Positions 28,301 through 34,540 of a DNA stretch of 38,534 bases are shown here, in pieces; position 1 is the first letter of the stretch; the number at the start of each line of letters is the position of its first letter. This DNA is from Prevotellaceae bacterium. Lineage in GTDB: Bacteria > Bacteroidota > Bacteroidia > Bacteroidales > Paludibacteraceae. A program made the translations under genes and the position numbers. Location of the stretch: contig JAISJU010000086.1 of assembly GCA_031261165.1 (NCBI GenBank), forward strand, positions 1 to 38,534. Reading direction: 5' to 3'. The notes under the pieces were generated by a model. It saw only the letters and a program-made list of their open reading frames with translations. It ran no database searches and was not told the origin of the DNA.

Positions 28301-28874
28301 GAACTGTATTGCCGTTTTCATCTATTTTTGTGCCATAACGTCTATTGGCGTGCGCAGAAATCCTGTCGGAAAGGTCTTTGCCTTTGTTATATATCTCTCT
28401 TGCGCTTGCTTCTAAATTTTTTCGTTGCTCTTCTAATGGCGGAGCACCGGTAGACATATCATAAGCCATATTGGTGCCTCCACCCATAGCCAAAGGTTTA
28501 TAAACACTGGAATTGGCGGCTTTCATAAGGAAATTTCCCAAACTGTTTCCCGTTCTCACAACGCCGCTGGCTAAACTCTCAGCACCTTCAATAACTCTTT
28601 CGCCAACAGCCTTTTGTAATACGCCCGGCTTAAAGGCATAATCCCAAAATGTAGGGTCGTCAAAATAACCCTTTTCTTTATCAAAACCCAATTTTTGATT
28701 ATATGTTGTTTCATCACCTAAATCGAAATTATGCGCAGTAGCAACATTAAATAGTTGCTTGCGCCTTGCCGGGTCTTGAATATTTTTTTCAAATGTCGCA
28801 TAATCGCCAACGTCAAAATTATTTGCCGTCAAAACGTCGTGCATTCTTTTTGCGTTTTCTTTATTTAGTCCCAT
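16308..28874 (-). CDS. Giant 4188-aa phage polyvalent protein (ParB/DdrB-like, MuF/PBECR-like, ART-like, metallopeptidase, inorganic-pyrophosphatase-like and LPD-type regions)
   Basis: Motifs: GIVVDGATGVTVSGNGRTMAGQ (DdrB/ParB-like); TEIQHKGKNFVVAIEANRKKGNIEINDIRSIHYR (MuF-C/PBECR-like); GKGIYAYPANNSKMREYY (ART-like); TPIHEFGHLWVDF and IIAHEIQHYIQEDEG (HExxH); ESRDGDHIDVFLGDNPLSGKVFVIDQ (InPase-PolyVal-like); TRFMSGMMTQYNPSFAAANFVRDFGIAS (LPD38-like). Confidence 0.85.
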   Translation of the reverse strand: MGLNKENAKRMHDVLTANNFDVGDYATFEKNIQDPARRKQLFNVATAHNFDLGDETTYNQKLGFDKEKGYFDDPTFWDYAFKPGVLQKAVGERVIEGAESLASGVVRTGNSLGNFLMKAANSSVYKPLAMGGGTNMAYDMSTGAPPLEEQRKNLEASAREIYNKGKDLSDRISAHANRRYGTKIDENGNTVPKDYSDLWQEGRHFDAVNQALNKGLESAPSTLMAMNPYTAPLIYIDVANQKYEQLKQNNPEMSEEAMLLNSGFTGLIEYLSERAGGVLDTKLVKNIIGKVGKSAAAKLFGQAAVNTVLGMAGEGGEEIISNTGENIIDKISGVKKDGSIWDGTRDAFVYGVAGAGPVSVGGQGIGTAIGYHNLRNQQSAEREAQISQAVNPQLPQDFDLSPENIASMQITSKQAFDNMQRSLNGQFTFNPQIIDLPVEQQKEYALTVMSDAALSAEQKQSVLNYMQFANLAKQTAARREQNINARREQTAERLQSRTNKTTGTIVTAQVEGVDNPVEIVSGLRTSREESGGVIPDLQGSDEIVYYRDGSIDEETGQPRVMPVAREKIRAIDNETSLYDAVLAENALIDEQIGAENVEIAQYINEMQEPRAKTQDTPNVDLSGQEFENADGRIRVKSRNADGTYNTDIITNNGDVVPWKASEEEIINLFPDASNQEGVAGHTSTSLSNQARNDSGAQGVAGHTSAPLSNQARNDGGVDNDGDVDKERQAFYEGLPTDRRGNADEKQMSPEQQLRYAEYEGLKESDILDIAKEQSRDIFNKITALSKQPKTVSGIKEIARLRENKAVYDNYIENSALVKQQRADSEAAMQTRIQQRDERRAAGEQGSVTGDDFAGIVARWNDAPKIEGNADEMRLANGEVIPGKYVLTEQGAFTPSHDVNNNFASTAGFPTNERGENVNDRDYQNDKAAQEITIGMAQHFDRGAIGIVVDGATGVTVSGNGRTMAGQIAAQQDTDGAYNEYIGKYGRNYGFTPEQVGQFEHPRIVFVPDSPIELTTANFKKFNADEKKSQSTTEKAKAQSKALNTVTVNNIAGYLNDIDNLSEIYNDPKRTAEILSFLRNEGVIQDTDIAQFVNENGTMTGTGRDFLETAMLGAAFQGKAADIAQIMKFNETQKAVIFKAIPQIIENRSFGGIAGQTRNDSGTQGVAGQARNDGTLNFDITDYLSEAIEIVTAANASGVHVEIEGRQQDILNGAHSDQAINLAMALAIDDKRETAKLRKIFEEYNNSVRDEARGGVPMFGERVPADVLIDVLKLNGLGQVFTGVDRIKDNRDFKDNNEPQPIGKGAFGNIYDQFKGKAKEAFTFLEKIKNGDLLGVFHRNEIGDIDLIWGNEKQGLQKIIDKHINRQNDFESLEKAAEVIEDVVENGIVTIQNNNNARIDKDGYRVVVARSEDGKNWVLTAFDNSKTVEEKTASANTPLTPDSNYGGRAVAPDAVSDGKDTANSESVQEKTEKINKNNQKLRELKIKSRKNKLSAKEENEAKQLINENAKLKEELMPVIMEFRKNAEKKSAADKASLAEETARLNAEFENRQAELAERYGLTPEEIMTATLEDKMAMGEVLTDEELRFVNENFYRPAGYDFNNEWDLVDASTSLSNRTSLSNRNENDGGNENTAPKFQINGVTPKSANEAGQLRAAEIDKQISSAENGIKERQQEVEHINRVFAEERQQKLFTNPTMSLFDVSADVSRGNQSAATATLKAEIKGLQKQVSDLRAGKTAQVRAARDAFNAQGTLFHNNPQARLQKISDKAFERLVGLLRQTGLFKGTLHTDRAYAEKKLGEGGYLAMAEMAELSKVNAAFNAELQQQIVSKLPAGHIYKLGNAGAILQAAGLPNLPVELAASRLSDKSMQENHPFDLLEIENLPQAIQQPLAVFRSATHIGSYVVLTEIQHKGKNFVVAIEANRKKGNIEINDIRSIHYRTSNAHIANWIDEGLTEYADKQKMAVWFSQQRYNSAEVRNLYNRAAKVIQNFENPKINEEYFRFFVKNLFERGAREDVEYGFTKANGEAGKGIYAYPANNSKMREYYSTGANSIVRFKLKDDAQIIDLTTDENLIPYIKEKIKETAQEFENYKKPNVTKSNYQRFGNIIEQYINEKYPDASAYIVNHEGYGIPKGKQVVVRNEDNIEIISNIRMLATKKGEIYGFVTRDGKDMWIDKNLLNANTPIHEFGHLWVDFIEQNNSELYERGAELIKDTDYYKNLADNPYYAKISEREKIGEALATAIGDRGEALLQRPLSLSLTKWAQIKAWLNDVWKFIGKYAGIRNLNSNQIQDLSLDEFVNGAAADLLSGKEIKQGVAGHTSTALSNHTSTALSNQARNDTELKDLQDKIAAAEAETDTNPTEAQKEAGNYRKGHVKIQGFDIFIEQPKGSVRRGVDENGKAWESKMHNTYGYFGNTESRDGDHIDVFLGDNPLSGKVFVIDQNKAGTDGTKGTFDEHKVMFGFDSLEEARAAYLSNYEKGWKGLGNITETDVETFRDWAKADGRRVKPFAEYKGIAGHTSTSLSNQARNDGGAAQAETKNGTQFQFIGKQGAANLDRAEEATTRLDNLAVARDMETAFDEKKARIEKLKASEPIEITGEEYKGKYELNPKSAKEYIKEHLRNDYTNKDTGETIRVSRVGANEVTSHGERDDAHLKSIAAIPQIIETSIFITEEPNTKENGKYDSYRYYVSGMKIGGEDYTVKMVVGKKGDSYYYDHELTLIEKKNLIDATRLPNSLDNNKVVSDHKDKRLISILQINEKEIAKKIKLATGWERGADGKWRYETEPINIDASKIDSNGEYSGNLRDIILDTELLKAFPKLSETTINIMPRPLFLPPSYNGRFDRNKNTIEVNFTTKFTEDGDFAGITEKNLNEIRGIIAHEIQHYIQEDEGFAHGSNPKYFEGIREPLPAHIQEYADLYAEHDKSNSRKKFVDWFISLPTKRFKTPEIISIAQKAKTGEISRNEMFDIMEDFYRARQKQKYFPQDSYNKTSGEVEARNVSARMNMTTEERRASLAEETEDVAREDQIFLYDNLGDRGDNRDTGLRFMAASAPAAPKPKYTGQPINEFAKQIDKWEKDTELSFVEPAIPKPPKITPNMSLIDIVEQINKFNNETRQTLADVDKEMKKRLKFNKAFIDRCYPLEKYIKLMVEKGAKLTSETNAYDDIITSTSRATYLIEEYKQKHIKPLQKLLRGVVESKKLNKMPAYKWRVENALGEVINNKPVGNYDKISLYLQAKDIIEADKLGLVERGAEGFRNNVKDENGNAVEPETFISEFERILGDKKIQKIWDEVRSANRWALDMQLKYGIIDQATYDKYTDGTREYYVPQRGWRERDLIDDKGFYVSEKGDTPDNPFNAALVKAKGRTTLAGDPLAYMESIGESTVMSCLKNETKRVFLEFARKNQDFARQNNFFTFKNVYYVKTYDENGNPKRYTDADGADLSGKIIYERTTKEPSNTSIKEDKETREALQKITAEREATVKRENQRLAILRNQGKAQTINPLFQAAIKRLVDEEIRLRESLNVLYSGHEAMRPAERTRAEQKQHEVSITENGKEVVIVFGTDAEGKAVYAGESVANVLNRKFTVERQTDNDIIIKGEELLRSGTRFMSGMMTQYNPSFAAANFVRDFGIASISNLSEFGVGYQAQFMKNIGLVQGAVWQYSAGEQYKGEGGFTEGKYGQLLQEFFEDGAATGWSFLKDVKQLREDMRQSIEPNKIKEALSSNGNPLVALKHTFGMLTEVSELTTRFAEYVTSREQMNNDGTPKYTRREAAIHAKEVTTNFDRKGNLAKAFNMLFAFFNASVQGTNKIIRMCKDKRVRRAMVGIMGGFFAGGILQALFTPVGDDDNRAFSEWELMQNICIGKAKIPLPQGLRAFWGLGTQAGLALRGKKAISASLLDGANYFAGNILPEQLTFWLNLIQIDERTGRVIPFSEKGLKLTAHAIMPTSIQPIMDCFMNIKFTGSTAYNTEYLKKQEDTQAERTLGKHNVPEGYQWLSDVLWQAGGGSINNKSKLRADNSADDVAWIYDWNPSKIQTIIEGYSAGTGKFVTDMVTLGIQIFNPDKQVDVSQMQFANVFIKQPKEFDAKQMTWIDLEKKSDYLKTQIRNLKKGDENLYNSMKDDKNSKGYKKMELITEYEKIKTVEENIRNARANDKLSLTQTKEKIKDIFKRNNINGEGALQREAERLLKEFEKLE
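21291..21344 (+). repeat. 54-bp composite element in giant gene
   Basis: GTCATTGCGGGCTTG-GTTGCTGAGCGAAGTCGAAGTATG-ACCCGCAATCCCCTT. Confidence 0.95.
21864..21941 (+). repeat. 78-bp composite element with two tandem 24-bp inner units
   Basis: GTCATTGCGGGCTTG-(GTTGCTGAGCGCAGTCGAAGTATG)x2-ACCCGCAACCCCCTG. Confidence 0.95.
24009..24054 (+). repeat. Family A, 18-bp partial plus 24-bp unit, in giant gene
   Basis: CGGTTGCTGAGCGAAGTC followed by CGGTTGCTGAGCGAAGTCGAAGCA. Confidence 0.9.
25359..25427 (+). repeat. Two 30-bp outer elements lacking the inner 24-bp unit (empty form)
   Basis: GTCATTGCGGGCTTGACCCGCAACCCCCTG (25359-25388) and GTCATTGCGGGTTTGACCCGCAATCCCCCC (25398-25427). Confidence 0.95.
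26733..26849 (+). repeat. Two 54-bp composite elements in giant gene
   Basis: 26733-26786 and 26796-26849, both with inner 24-bp unit. Confidence 0.95.
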
Positions 28875-30001
28875 TATTTATCCCAAACTGGTATTTTATT
28901 ACTATTATTTGTATTAGATGCGGTTGCCGTCCCATTTGGCTTTAAAATTCTCAAATTATTATATTTGTCGTCTTTGTCCCAATCATAATATTCATATTCT
29001 TTTGGATTTAGTTTTTGCAATAATTCCCTGTATTCTTTTTGCCCATTTGTTTCCTCTATTGTTTCAAATGGATTTATCCCATCTTCTAAATCCTGCGCAT
29101 AAGCCGATACTATCTGTTCCATTGACGCCAATTTGATTGATGTTTCTATTTTTGCATCTGATATGTTTTTTTCTGCGTCTATTAATCCTCTTGATTCTAA
29201 CCAGTTTTTATTATTACGAGCCTTTGAAATAATTGATATTTGTTGTTCAATTGGTATCTCGTAATTTCGTAATAGATTGCCGAATTGGTCTTTTTCAATT
29301 ATTCCCTGACTTGTTTTATTATTTTCATTGTAGTTAGTTGAAAATTTTGTTTTTGTTTTTTTGTCGTCTTTGTTCCCTTTAGCCCCTAACGATGCCCAAA
29401 ACCGAGCGGCTTGCTGCCTTTGCGCCCTCTCCTGCGCCGCCAGCCGCGCCTTTTCCCGCTCATCTGCTTTTTTACCCTCTAATTCTTTGAGTAATAACTC
29501 CATTTTCAAACCGCGCTGCCCGGCGAGGTCTTTCTCCGCCTTATCCCTGCCCCGCATACCGGCACTATGCAATAGATTGTTGTAGTTCAACAACTCTTTT
29601 TCATACTTATCACGCGCCGCATCAATCTCCGCGCCTGTCTTTTCGGCGTGGGTTGTCTCGGCGCGGCGGTCGCGTATCACATTCCTGCCGCCACCCGTCA
29701 CCGAAGCCAACAACTCGCCCAAACCCACAGAGGCATCGCCAAAAGACGCAAACATTTTTTTGCGCTCTTCCTGCTCGGGCGTGTACTTGCGGCGGGGCTG
29801 GTATCTATCCACTATCATTTTATATTCAAAATCTTTCGTAGGGTCATACTGCTGTAAGGCAGCATCATCTCTCTGCTTGTCATAATTTTGAACATCATAT
29901 ATGCCGCCGTAATCCAACGGCTTTTCGCCAGACCTTATTAAATCATAAGGATTTTTCGGCTCATTGGTAGGTATTATTGTACCTTCTGCTGTCTCTGCCA
30001 T
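28874..30001 (-). CDS. Phage virion-associated protein, unknown
   Basis: 375 aa helical, charged protein upstream of and coupled to the giant gene (TAATG overlap). Confidence 0.5.
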   Translation of the reverse strand: MAETAEGTIIPTNEPKNPYDLIRSGEKPLDYGGIYDVQNYDKQRDDAALQQYDPTKDFEYKMIVDRYQPRRKYTPEQEERKKMFASFGDASVGLGELLASVTGGGRNVIRDRRAETTHAEKTGAEIDAARDKYEKELLNYNNLLHSAGMRGRDKAEKDLAGQRGLKMELLLKELEGKKADEREKARLAAQERAQRQQAARFWASLGAKGNKDDKKTKTKFSTNYNENNKTSQGIIEKDQFGNLLRNYEIPIEQQISIISKARNNKNWLESRGLIDAEKNISDAKIETSIKLASMEQIVSAYAQDLEDGINPFETIEETNGQKEYRELLQKLNPKEYEYYDWDKDDKYNNLRILKPNGTATASNTNNSNKIPVWDK

Positions 30002-30058
30002 AATATTTTTCAGTTTATTGTCTTGTGTCTAAAAGTCTATTGTCTTGTGTCTAACAGT

Positions 30059-30577
30059 CTAAGGAAAACTCGGCATTCTCTTTATCGGCTTCACGCTCGC
30101 CGAAAGCAAATCCTTCACCTCATCTACCGTCTTGTCTATCCGCGCAAAATAAGTGGTCGCCTCTCTCGGCAATTTGGTTTCAAACCACCGCCAACAGATA
30201 TAGTCTATTAAAAACTGCTCTATCTTGATGTCAATACTCTTTTTGTACTGCATCGGAAAATCATCGCTCACCGCCAAAAACAAATTGAAATCCCTGTCCC
30301 TGCGAAAATCGGGGAACTCGCGAAATATCGGCGACAAATCCGTTGGCGTTTCCCGCAAGTAACGCGATGGTATCTTTGACAAAAATTCTGCGTGCGCCTG
30401 CAAAAACAACCGGCGAAACAGAATATCGTATTCTTCGTCCATTACCAAAGTCTCAAAGTTGCTCACAACCTCGCCCTCTTTTGCCATCACATCACGCCGC
30501 TCGGCAAGCAATGAAGTTTCCAACTTCACCGCCTTTTGTATCAAATCGTGTGTATAAACAAATATCAATGTTCTCAT
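30059..30577 (-). CDS. Hypothetical phage protein
   Basis: Intact 172-aa ORF in structural gene run. Confidence 0.5.
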   Translation of the reverse strand: MRTLIFVYTHDLIQKAVKLETSLLAERRDVMAKEGEVVSNFETLVMDEEYDILFRRLFLQAHAEFLSKIPSRYLRETPTDLSPIFREFPDFRRDRDFNLFLAVSDDFPMQYKKSIDIKIEQFLIDYICWRWFETKLPREATTYFARIDKTVDEVKDLLSASVKPIKRMPSFP

Positions 30578-30684
30578 ATCCTTGTATTTTGTAGGGGCTG
30601 GGCTTGCCCCCGCCCTGTTTTATTTTGTTTTTTTGTAGGGGCGTATTGCATACGCCCTCATATTTTGCCCTATATCAATTTGCC

Positions 30685-31074
30685 CTATATCAAATTGATT
30701 TTTTTGAATGCGTTATATTTCCCTATCGCATCTGCGCGTTCTTGCCGCGTAAGCGTATTATTTCTGTTTGCCACAGTGCTGTAAAATGACTTGCGCCGCA
30801 AATCAAACCACTTTACCTTCTTCGGCAAAAAGCCTTTGCGCTTGTAGTAATCAAAACCATCTCTGTCAATGCAGGTCAGTTTGTATTTCACTGTGCCGCT
30901 CTTGCTTATCCCCGCGTATATCGGCAATAAATGATACTGCTTGCAGCGGGCGCGGCTAAGTAAATCGGTCTTGTATATGCCAATGCGGATTTTGAAATTC
31001 TCAAAACCTATCTTTCCCAAATCGCGGATAAGTTCCCCTATCTCGGACATTTCTTCTTTTAAATTTTTATTCAT
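30685..31074 (-). CDS. Hypothetical phage protein
   Basis: Intact 129-aa ORF, basic, co-directional with neighbours. Confidence 0.5.
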   Translation of the reverse strand: MNKNLKEEMSEIGELIRDLGKIGFENFKIRIGIYKTDLLSRARCKQYHLLPIYAGISKSGTVKYKLTCIDRDGFDYYKRKGFLPKKVKWFDLRRKSFYSTVANRNNTLTRQERADAIGKYNAFKKINLI

Positions 31075-31088
31075 AGTTTTTTTTGTTA

Positions 31089-31682
31089 TTATCCTGCCGC
31101 GCCGCCGCCGCCACCGCCGCCGCCCATTGGACTTGCATTTTTCCCTATTCCGCTCGTGTCGCTGCCCTGCCCAACAAAGGTGTTAAATGAATTACCGCCT
31201 AATTTTAAACCGTTGTACATTAGGTTATTATAATTATTCGCCTTATCTGCCATATTTTGATACAGCATATTATACAGCGGCTCTTTGCGGGCATAATATT
31301 TGTCTTGAATGCTGTCTTTGTGCAACTGCCCCTGAGCGGCAATGTTTCCGTACAAACCCGCCATTGCTTTTGCGCTGCGCTCGCGAGTAGCCGCTTCGGC
31401 ACCCGGCGTTGCACCGGCAATCACCGCCCTGCTGCGTAATTCCTCGTTGTCTTCTTTCTGACTGTTGCGCATCGCCCTGACAACATTCTGAATGTCGGCA
31501 CGCTGCATATAGTCGGAATTGTACTCTTTGTTGTACCAATTCTCAACTTCATTCTGCCGCTGCCGCAACTGCTTCTCCATTTTTTTGCGCTGTTGCTGCT
31601 CCATTATTGCGCCAACGGTTGCCATTGAGAAACCTATGCCACCCTCGACAATACCGGCAATTTGATTTGCGTTTAATGCCAT
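31089..31682 (-). CDS. Internal virion / ejection-type protein candidate
   Basis: MALNANQIAGIVEGGIGFSMATVGAIMEQQQRKKMEKQLRQRQNEVENWYNKEY: N-terminal hydrophobic helix then coiled coil; glycine-rich C-terminus. Confidence 0.5.
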   Translation of the reverse strand: MALNANQIAGIVEGGIGFSMATVGAIMEQQQRKKMEKQLRQRQNEVENWYNKEYNSDYMQRADIQNVVRAMRNSQKEDNEELRSRAVIAGATPGAEAATRERSAKAMAGLYGNIAAQGQLHKDSIQDKYYARKEPLYNMLYQNMADKANNYNNLMYNGLKLGGNSFNTFVGQGSDTSGIGKNASPMGGGGGGGGAAG

Positions 31683-31743
31683 AATATGATATTTTTAAAT
31701 TTTAATTCTAAAAGTCTTGTGTCTAAAAGTCTTGTGTCTAATA

Positions 31744-31780
31744 TTCGGTTGCTGAGCGTAGTCGAAGTAAGTCGAAGCAT
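31744..31780 (+). repeat. Family A copy abutting the 867-aa gene stop codon
   Basis: CGGTTGCTGAGCGTAGTCGAAGTAAGTCGAAGCATTC. Confidence 0.85.
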
Positions 31781-34384
31781 TCATCTCATCTTATCATTCC
31801 CCCAATTATCCGCCACATCAAAATCAATGTGAAATATCCGTGTCTGTTTGCCATAAGAGCCAAACAAACCAAGCGTATAACCCCTGAACTTGTTACGAGC
31901 CATCAAACCCAAATCCAAATCTTTGTAATTTCGGTTTAGTTTCAGAAGAAGCCCCCTCGTAAATATCTGCCTGAAATTGTCAAGCGTTCCCCATAGCATT
32001 GTCTTGGCAGAGCCTATTATGCTATTATTCACGCCCATAAACCGACCGCGAATAATTAGGCGGTTCAAACTCTTGACTTCATTGATGCCAAACTGTACCG
32101 GACGAAGTATAAATTGCACATCTGCCCTGTCCCTGCCTTGCAATTCCTTGGAAAAAGAATATACGTTTCCGTTCGAGAAAATAAGCAAATCGGGATAGGC
32201 ATTTTTTACCGCTATGTCGATGCTGTCGTTCCGCTGATACCACATCTGACTGCTGAAATTGTAGGCGTAAAAGAAACCGCTGCCCTTCTTATGTACAAAC
32301 AGTTCATTCTCTTTGCCGTCATAAAGCAAGTGGTCGCAAGTCTTCGCAAATTCTACAAAATTGTGGTTGATAAGATTGGAATTAGGCTCTTCGTCAAAAA
32401 TATTCGGCAACAACACCTCTTCCAACTGCGGCGACAAAAATTCTATGCCGCCCGCATTGATGATATACACTCCGCGCTCGCCAATGAAACAAATGCCGTA
32501 GGGCGTTTCGCAAACTATCTTGTTAATTGGCAATATTCGGATATTCGGCGCAACAGTCGAGGCATAGGGAACATCTGCCGTGTTGCCCTGTATCAATGTA
32601 AATATGCCGTTTGTCGTAAAAACAAACACGGGATTTGTTCCGTAATTTCTATCGCTCACAGCCATCTTATTGGCGCGGACATTAAATATCTCGCCGTCAA
32701 AAACTATCTGATTTTTTTCTTTGAAAACAAAAGGGTTTTGAACGTCTGAAACATATAGCGTGTTTTTTCTCGCTTCGCCTTTAATTGCGGTTTCTTGGGG
32801 AAATGCGCCTATCGCATTAATAGGTAGATTTTTTGTAGGAACTAAATAACTCAACTCAAATGCGTCCGGCGCAAAATAAGCCAAATTCATACTGTCGTGT
32901 GCAGTAAGAAGAAGTTCAATCTGTTTTTGAGCGGCAGTTCCAATGATAAATTTCTTCGCCGTTCTGTCGGGATAAAATAATATCGGCGAGAATCTGAACA
33001 TAGTCGTATCGTCTAATTTGACAATATCGCCATTTTCAAACTCAACATAAAGGGTAGGGTAGTTAGGTATGTAACCAATGCCATACCCATTATAATAATT
33101 TTGCACCTGTAGCCAATTAAGGGGATTTTCTTTACTGCGGTTATCAACAGTATCCCATATATGTAAACGCTCATTAAATTTATATGTGCCGCGCGACTGC
33201 TTTTTATTAACATCGCCGTAATTAGGTGTTACCTGCTCTTTGCCGCGAATGCTGTCAAAGGTTTCTATGTTGTCGTCTGGACTTGGATAAATTCGCATTA
33301 CATTGTTGCTAAAGTCCGTAATATCAAAAATCTTGTAAAAAATATCCTCGTGCTTCATTCTGTATACCGCATCGCTATTTGCCTCTTTCCACAATAACTC
33401 CCATCTTATTTTTTTTTCCCAACCCGGATTAGTGATGTAACCAAAATCTTTCGTCTGTGTAACGCCCATCGGTTCTGAAATAAATACCGACACGGCTTTT
33501 ATAACGTCTGAATATTGTTGCAAATAAGCAAAATTGCCCCTAACAAATAAATTATGTTGTCTCATTTCTATCATAGCTCTGGTATAGGCATATGGGGAGT
33601 CTTCATAACGTTCTAATCCCAGTATGGCATCGGCAATATTGGTTAGATAGTTCCAATCCTCTGCTTTATCTATTCCTGTAATCTTTCTGCCGGCGGTAAA
33701 CAAAAATGGTACGGAAAAATTAATATATTCGCCCGTATATAATTTCAATGCGAAGACAATATAATAACTGTCGAGAAAAAGCATATTTTGTATTGAATAA
33801 GTCTTTCCATCATCGGCTATCGGATTATTGTTTGCATCTCTTACTTTTTTGAAGTATTCCCCCAATATCCAGCCTGTCAGATAGTTTTTTATAAAATTAT
33901 TCCAATCTTTATTATAGTCCACTTCCGCAACACGATGGTCTCTTTTAAACAAGTACCCTGTTTGTGGTTCTACCAAAATCCGTTCCAATGTCGGTATATC
34001 AACAGCCGAATAACGGTCTTTTTTCCATAATAAAAACTTCATCTCTCCGCTCGTAGCCAACACAAGCGTGTTTCCAACCTGCTCTATCGAATAAACCGTT
34101 TCGTCTAACGTTATCAAACGCGTTTCCGAAGTTTCTTTATCCCAAAAAACAAGCGTTCTCCCCCCTGATTTTTTTCGCGTAGTGATGTAGTTTTCAGTTC
34201 CGTCAGGCAATATGTGTATAAAAATCAATTCGTAAGAGTTTGCATACATTCTGCGCTCAACGCCCGCACGCATCACCGGCTCTAAGGCGCCGTTTTTCTT
34301 TCGCATATTAACCAACGACAAACAGTCGCCGTCTGTGTAGGTAGAGGCGGTATTTATTCCGTTTATGGCTATACTCTTTTTCAT
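31781..34384 (-). CDS. Large phage structural protein (tail/stopper-like candidate)
   Basis: 867 aa, beta-rich, MKKSIAINGINTASTYTDGDCLSLVNMRKKNGALEPV; adjacent to portal. Confidence 0.5.
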   Translation of the reverse strand: MKKSIAINGINTASTYTDGDCLSLVNMRKKNGALEPVMRAGVERRMYANSYELIFIHILPDGTENYITTRKKSGGRTLVFWDKETSETRLITLDETVYSIEQVGNTLVLATSGEMKFLLWKKDRYSAVDIPTLERILVEPQTGYLFKRDHRVAEVDYNKDWNNFIKNYLTGWILGEYFKKVRDANNNPIADDGKTYSIQNMLFLDSYYIVFALKLYTGEYINFSVPFLFTAGRKITGIDKAEDWNYLTNIADAILGLERYEDSPYAYTRAMIEMRQHNLFVRGNFAYLQQYSDVIKAVSVFISEPMGVTQTKDFGYITNPGWEKKIRWELLWKEANSDAVYRMKHEDIFYKIFDITDFSNNVMRIYPSPDDNIETFDSIRGKEQVTPNYGDVNKKQSRGTYKFNERLHIWDTVDNRSKENPLNWLQVQNYYNGYGIGYIPNYPTLYVEFENGDIVKLDDTTMFRFSPILFYPDRTAKKFIIGTAAQKQIELLLTAHDSMNLAYFAPDAFELSYLVPTKNLPINAIGAFPQETAIKGEARKNTLYVSDVQNPFVFKEKNQIVFDGEIFNVRANKMAVSDRNYGTNPVFVFTTNGIFTLIQGNTADVPYASTVAPNIRILPINKIVCETPYGICFIGERGVYIINAGGIEFLSPQLEEVLLPNIFDEEPNSNLINHNFVEFAKTCDHLLYDGKENELFVHKKGSGFFYAYNFSSQMWYQRNDSIDIAVKNAYPDLLIFSNGNVYSFSKELQGRDRADVQFILRPVQFGINEVKSLNRLIIRGRFMGVNNSIIGSAKTMLWGTLDNFRQIFTRGLLLKLNRNYKDLDLGLMARNKFRGYTLGLFGSYGKQTRIFHIDFDVADNWGNDKMR

Positions 34385-34409
34385 TATAAAAAAAAATGTC
34401 TATTATCTA

Positions 34410-34497
34410 AAAGTCTTGTGTCTTGGCTCTTGCGTCTTGGCTCTTGCGTCTTGGCTCTTGGCTCTTGGCTCTTGTATCTTGGCTCTTGTATCTAAAT
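34410..34497 (+). repeat. Heptameric tandem repeat (TCTTGNN)n
   Basis: TCTTGTG TCTTGGC TCTTGCG TCTTGGC TCTTGCG TCTTGGC TCTTGGC TCTTGGC TCTTGTA TCTTGGC TCTTGTA. Confidence 0.95.
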
Positions 34498-34540
34498 CCA
34501 TCTGCGCCGCCACTTCCGGCGGCAACTGCATTGCGCTCAT

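Noticed and set aside
31089-31125. GCC trinucleotide run as an expandable microsatellite
   Set aside because: Simply encodes the glycine-rich C-terminus of the 197-aa protein; short and unremarkable.
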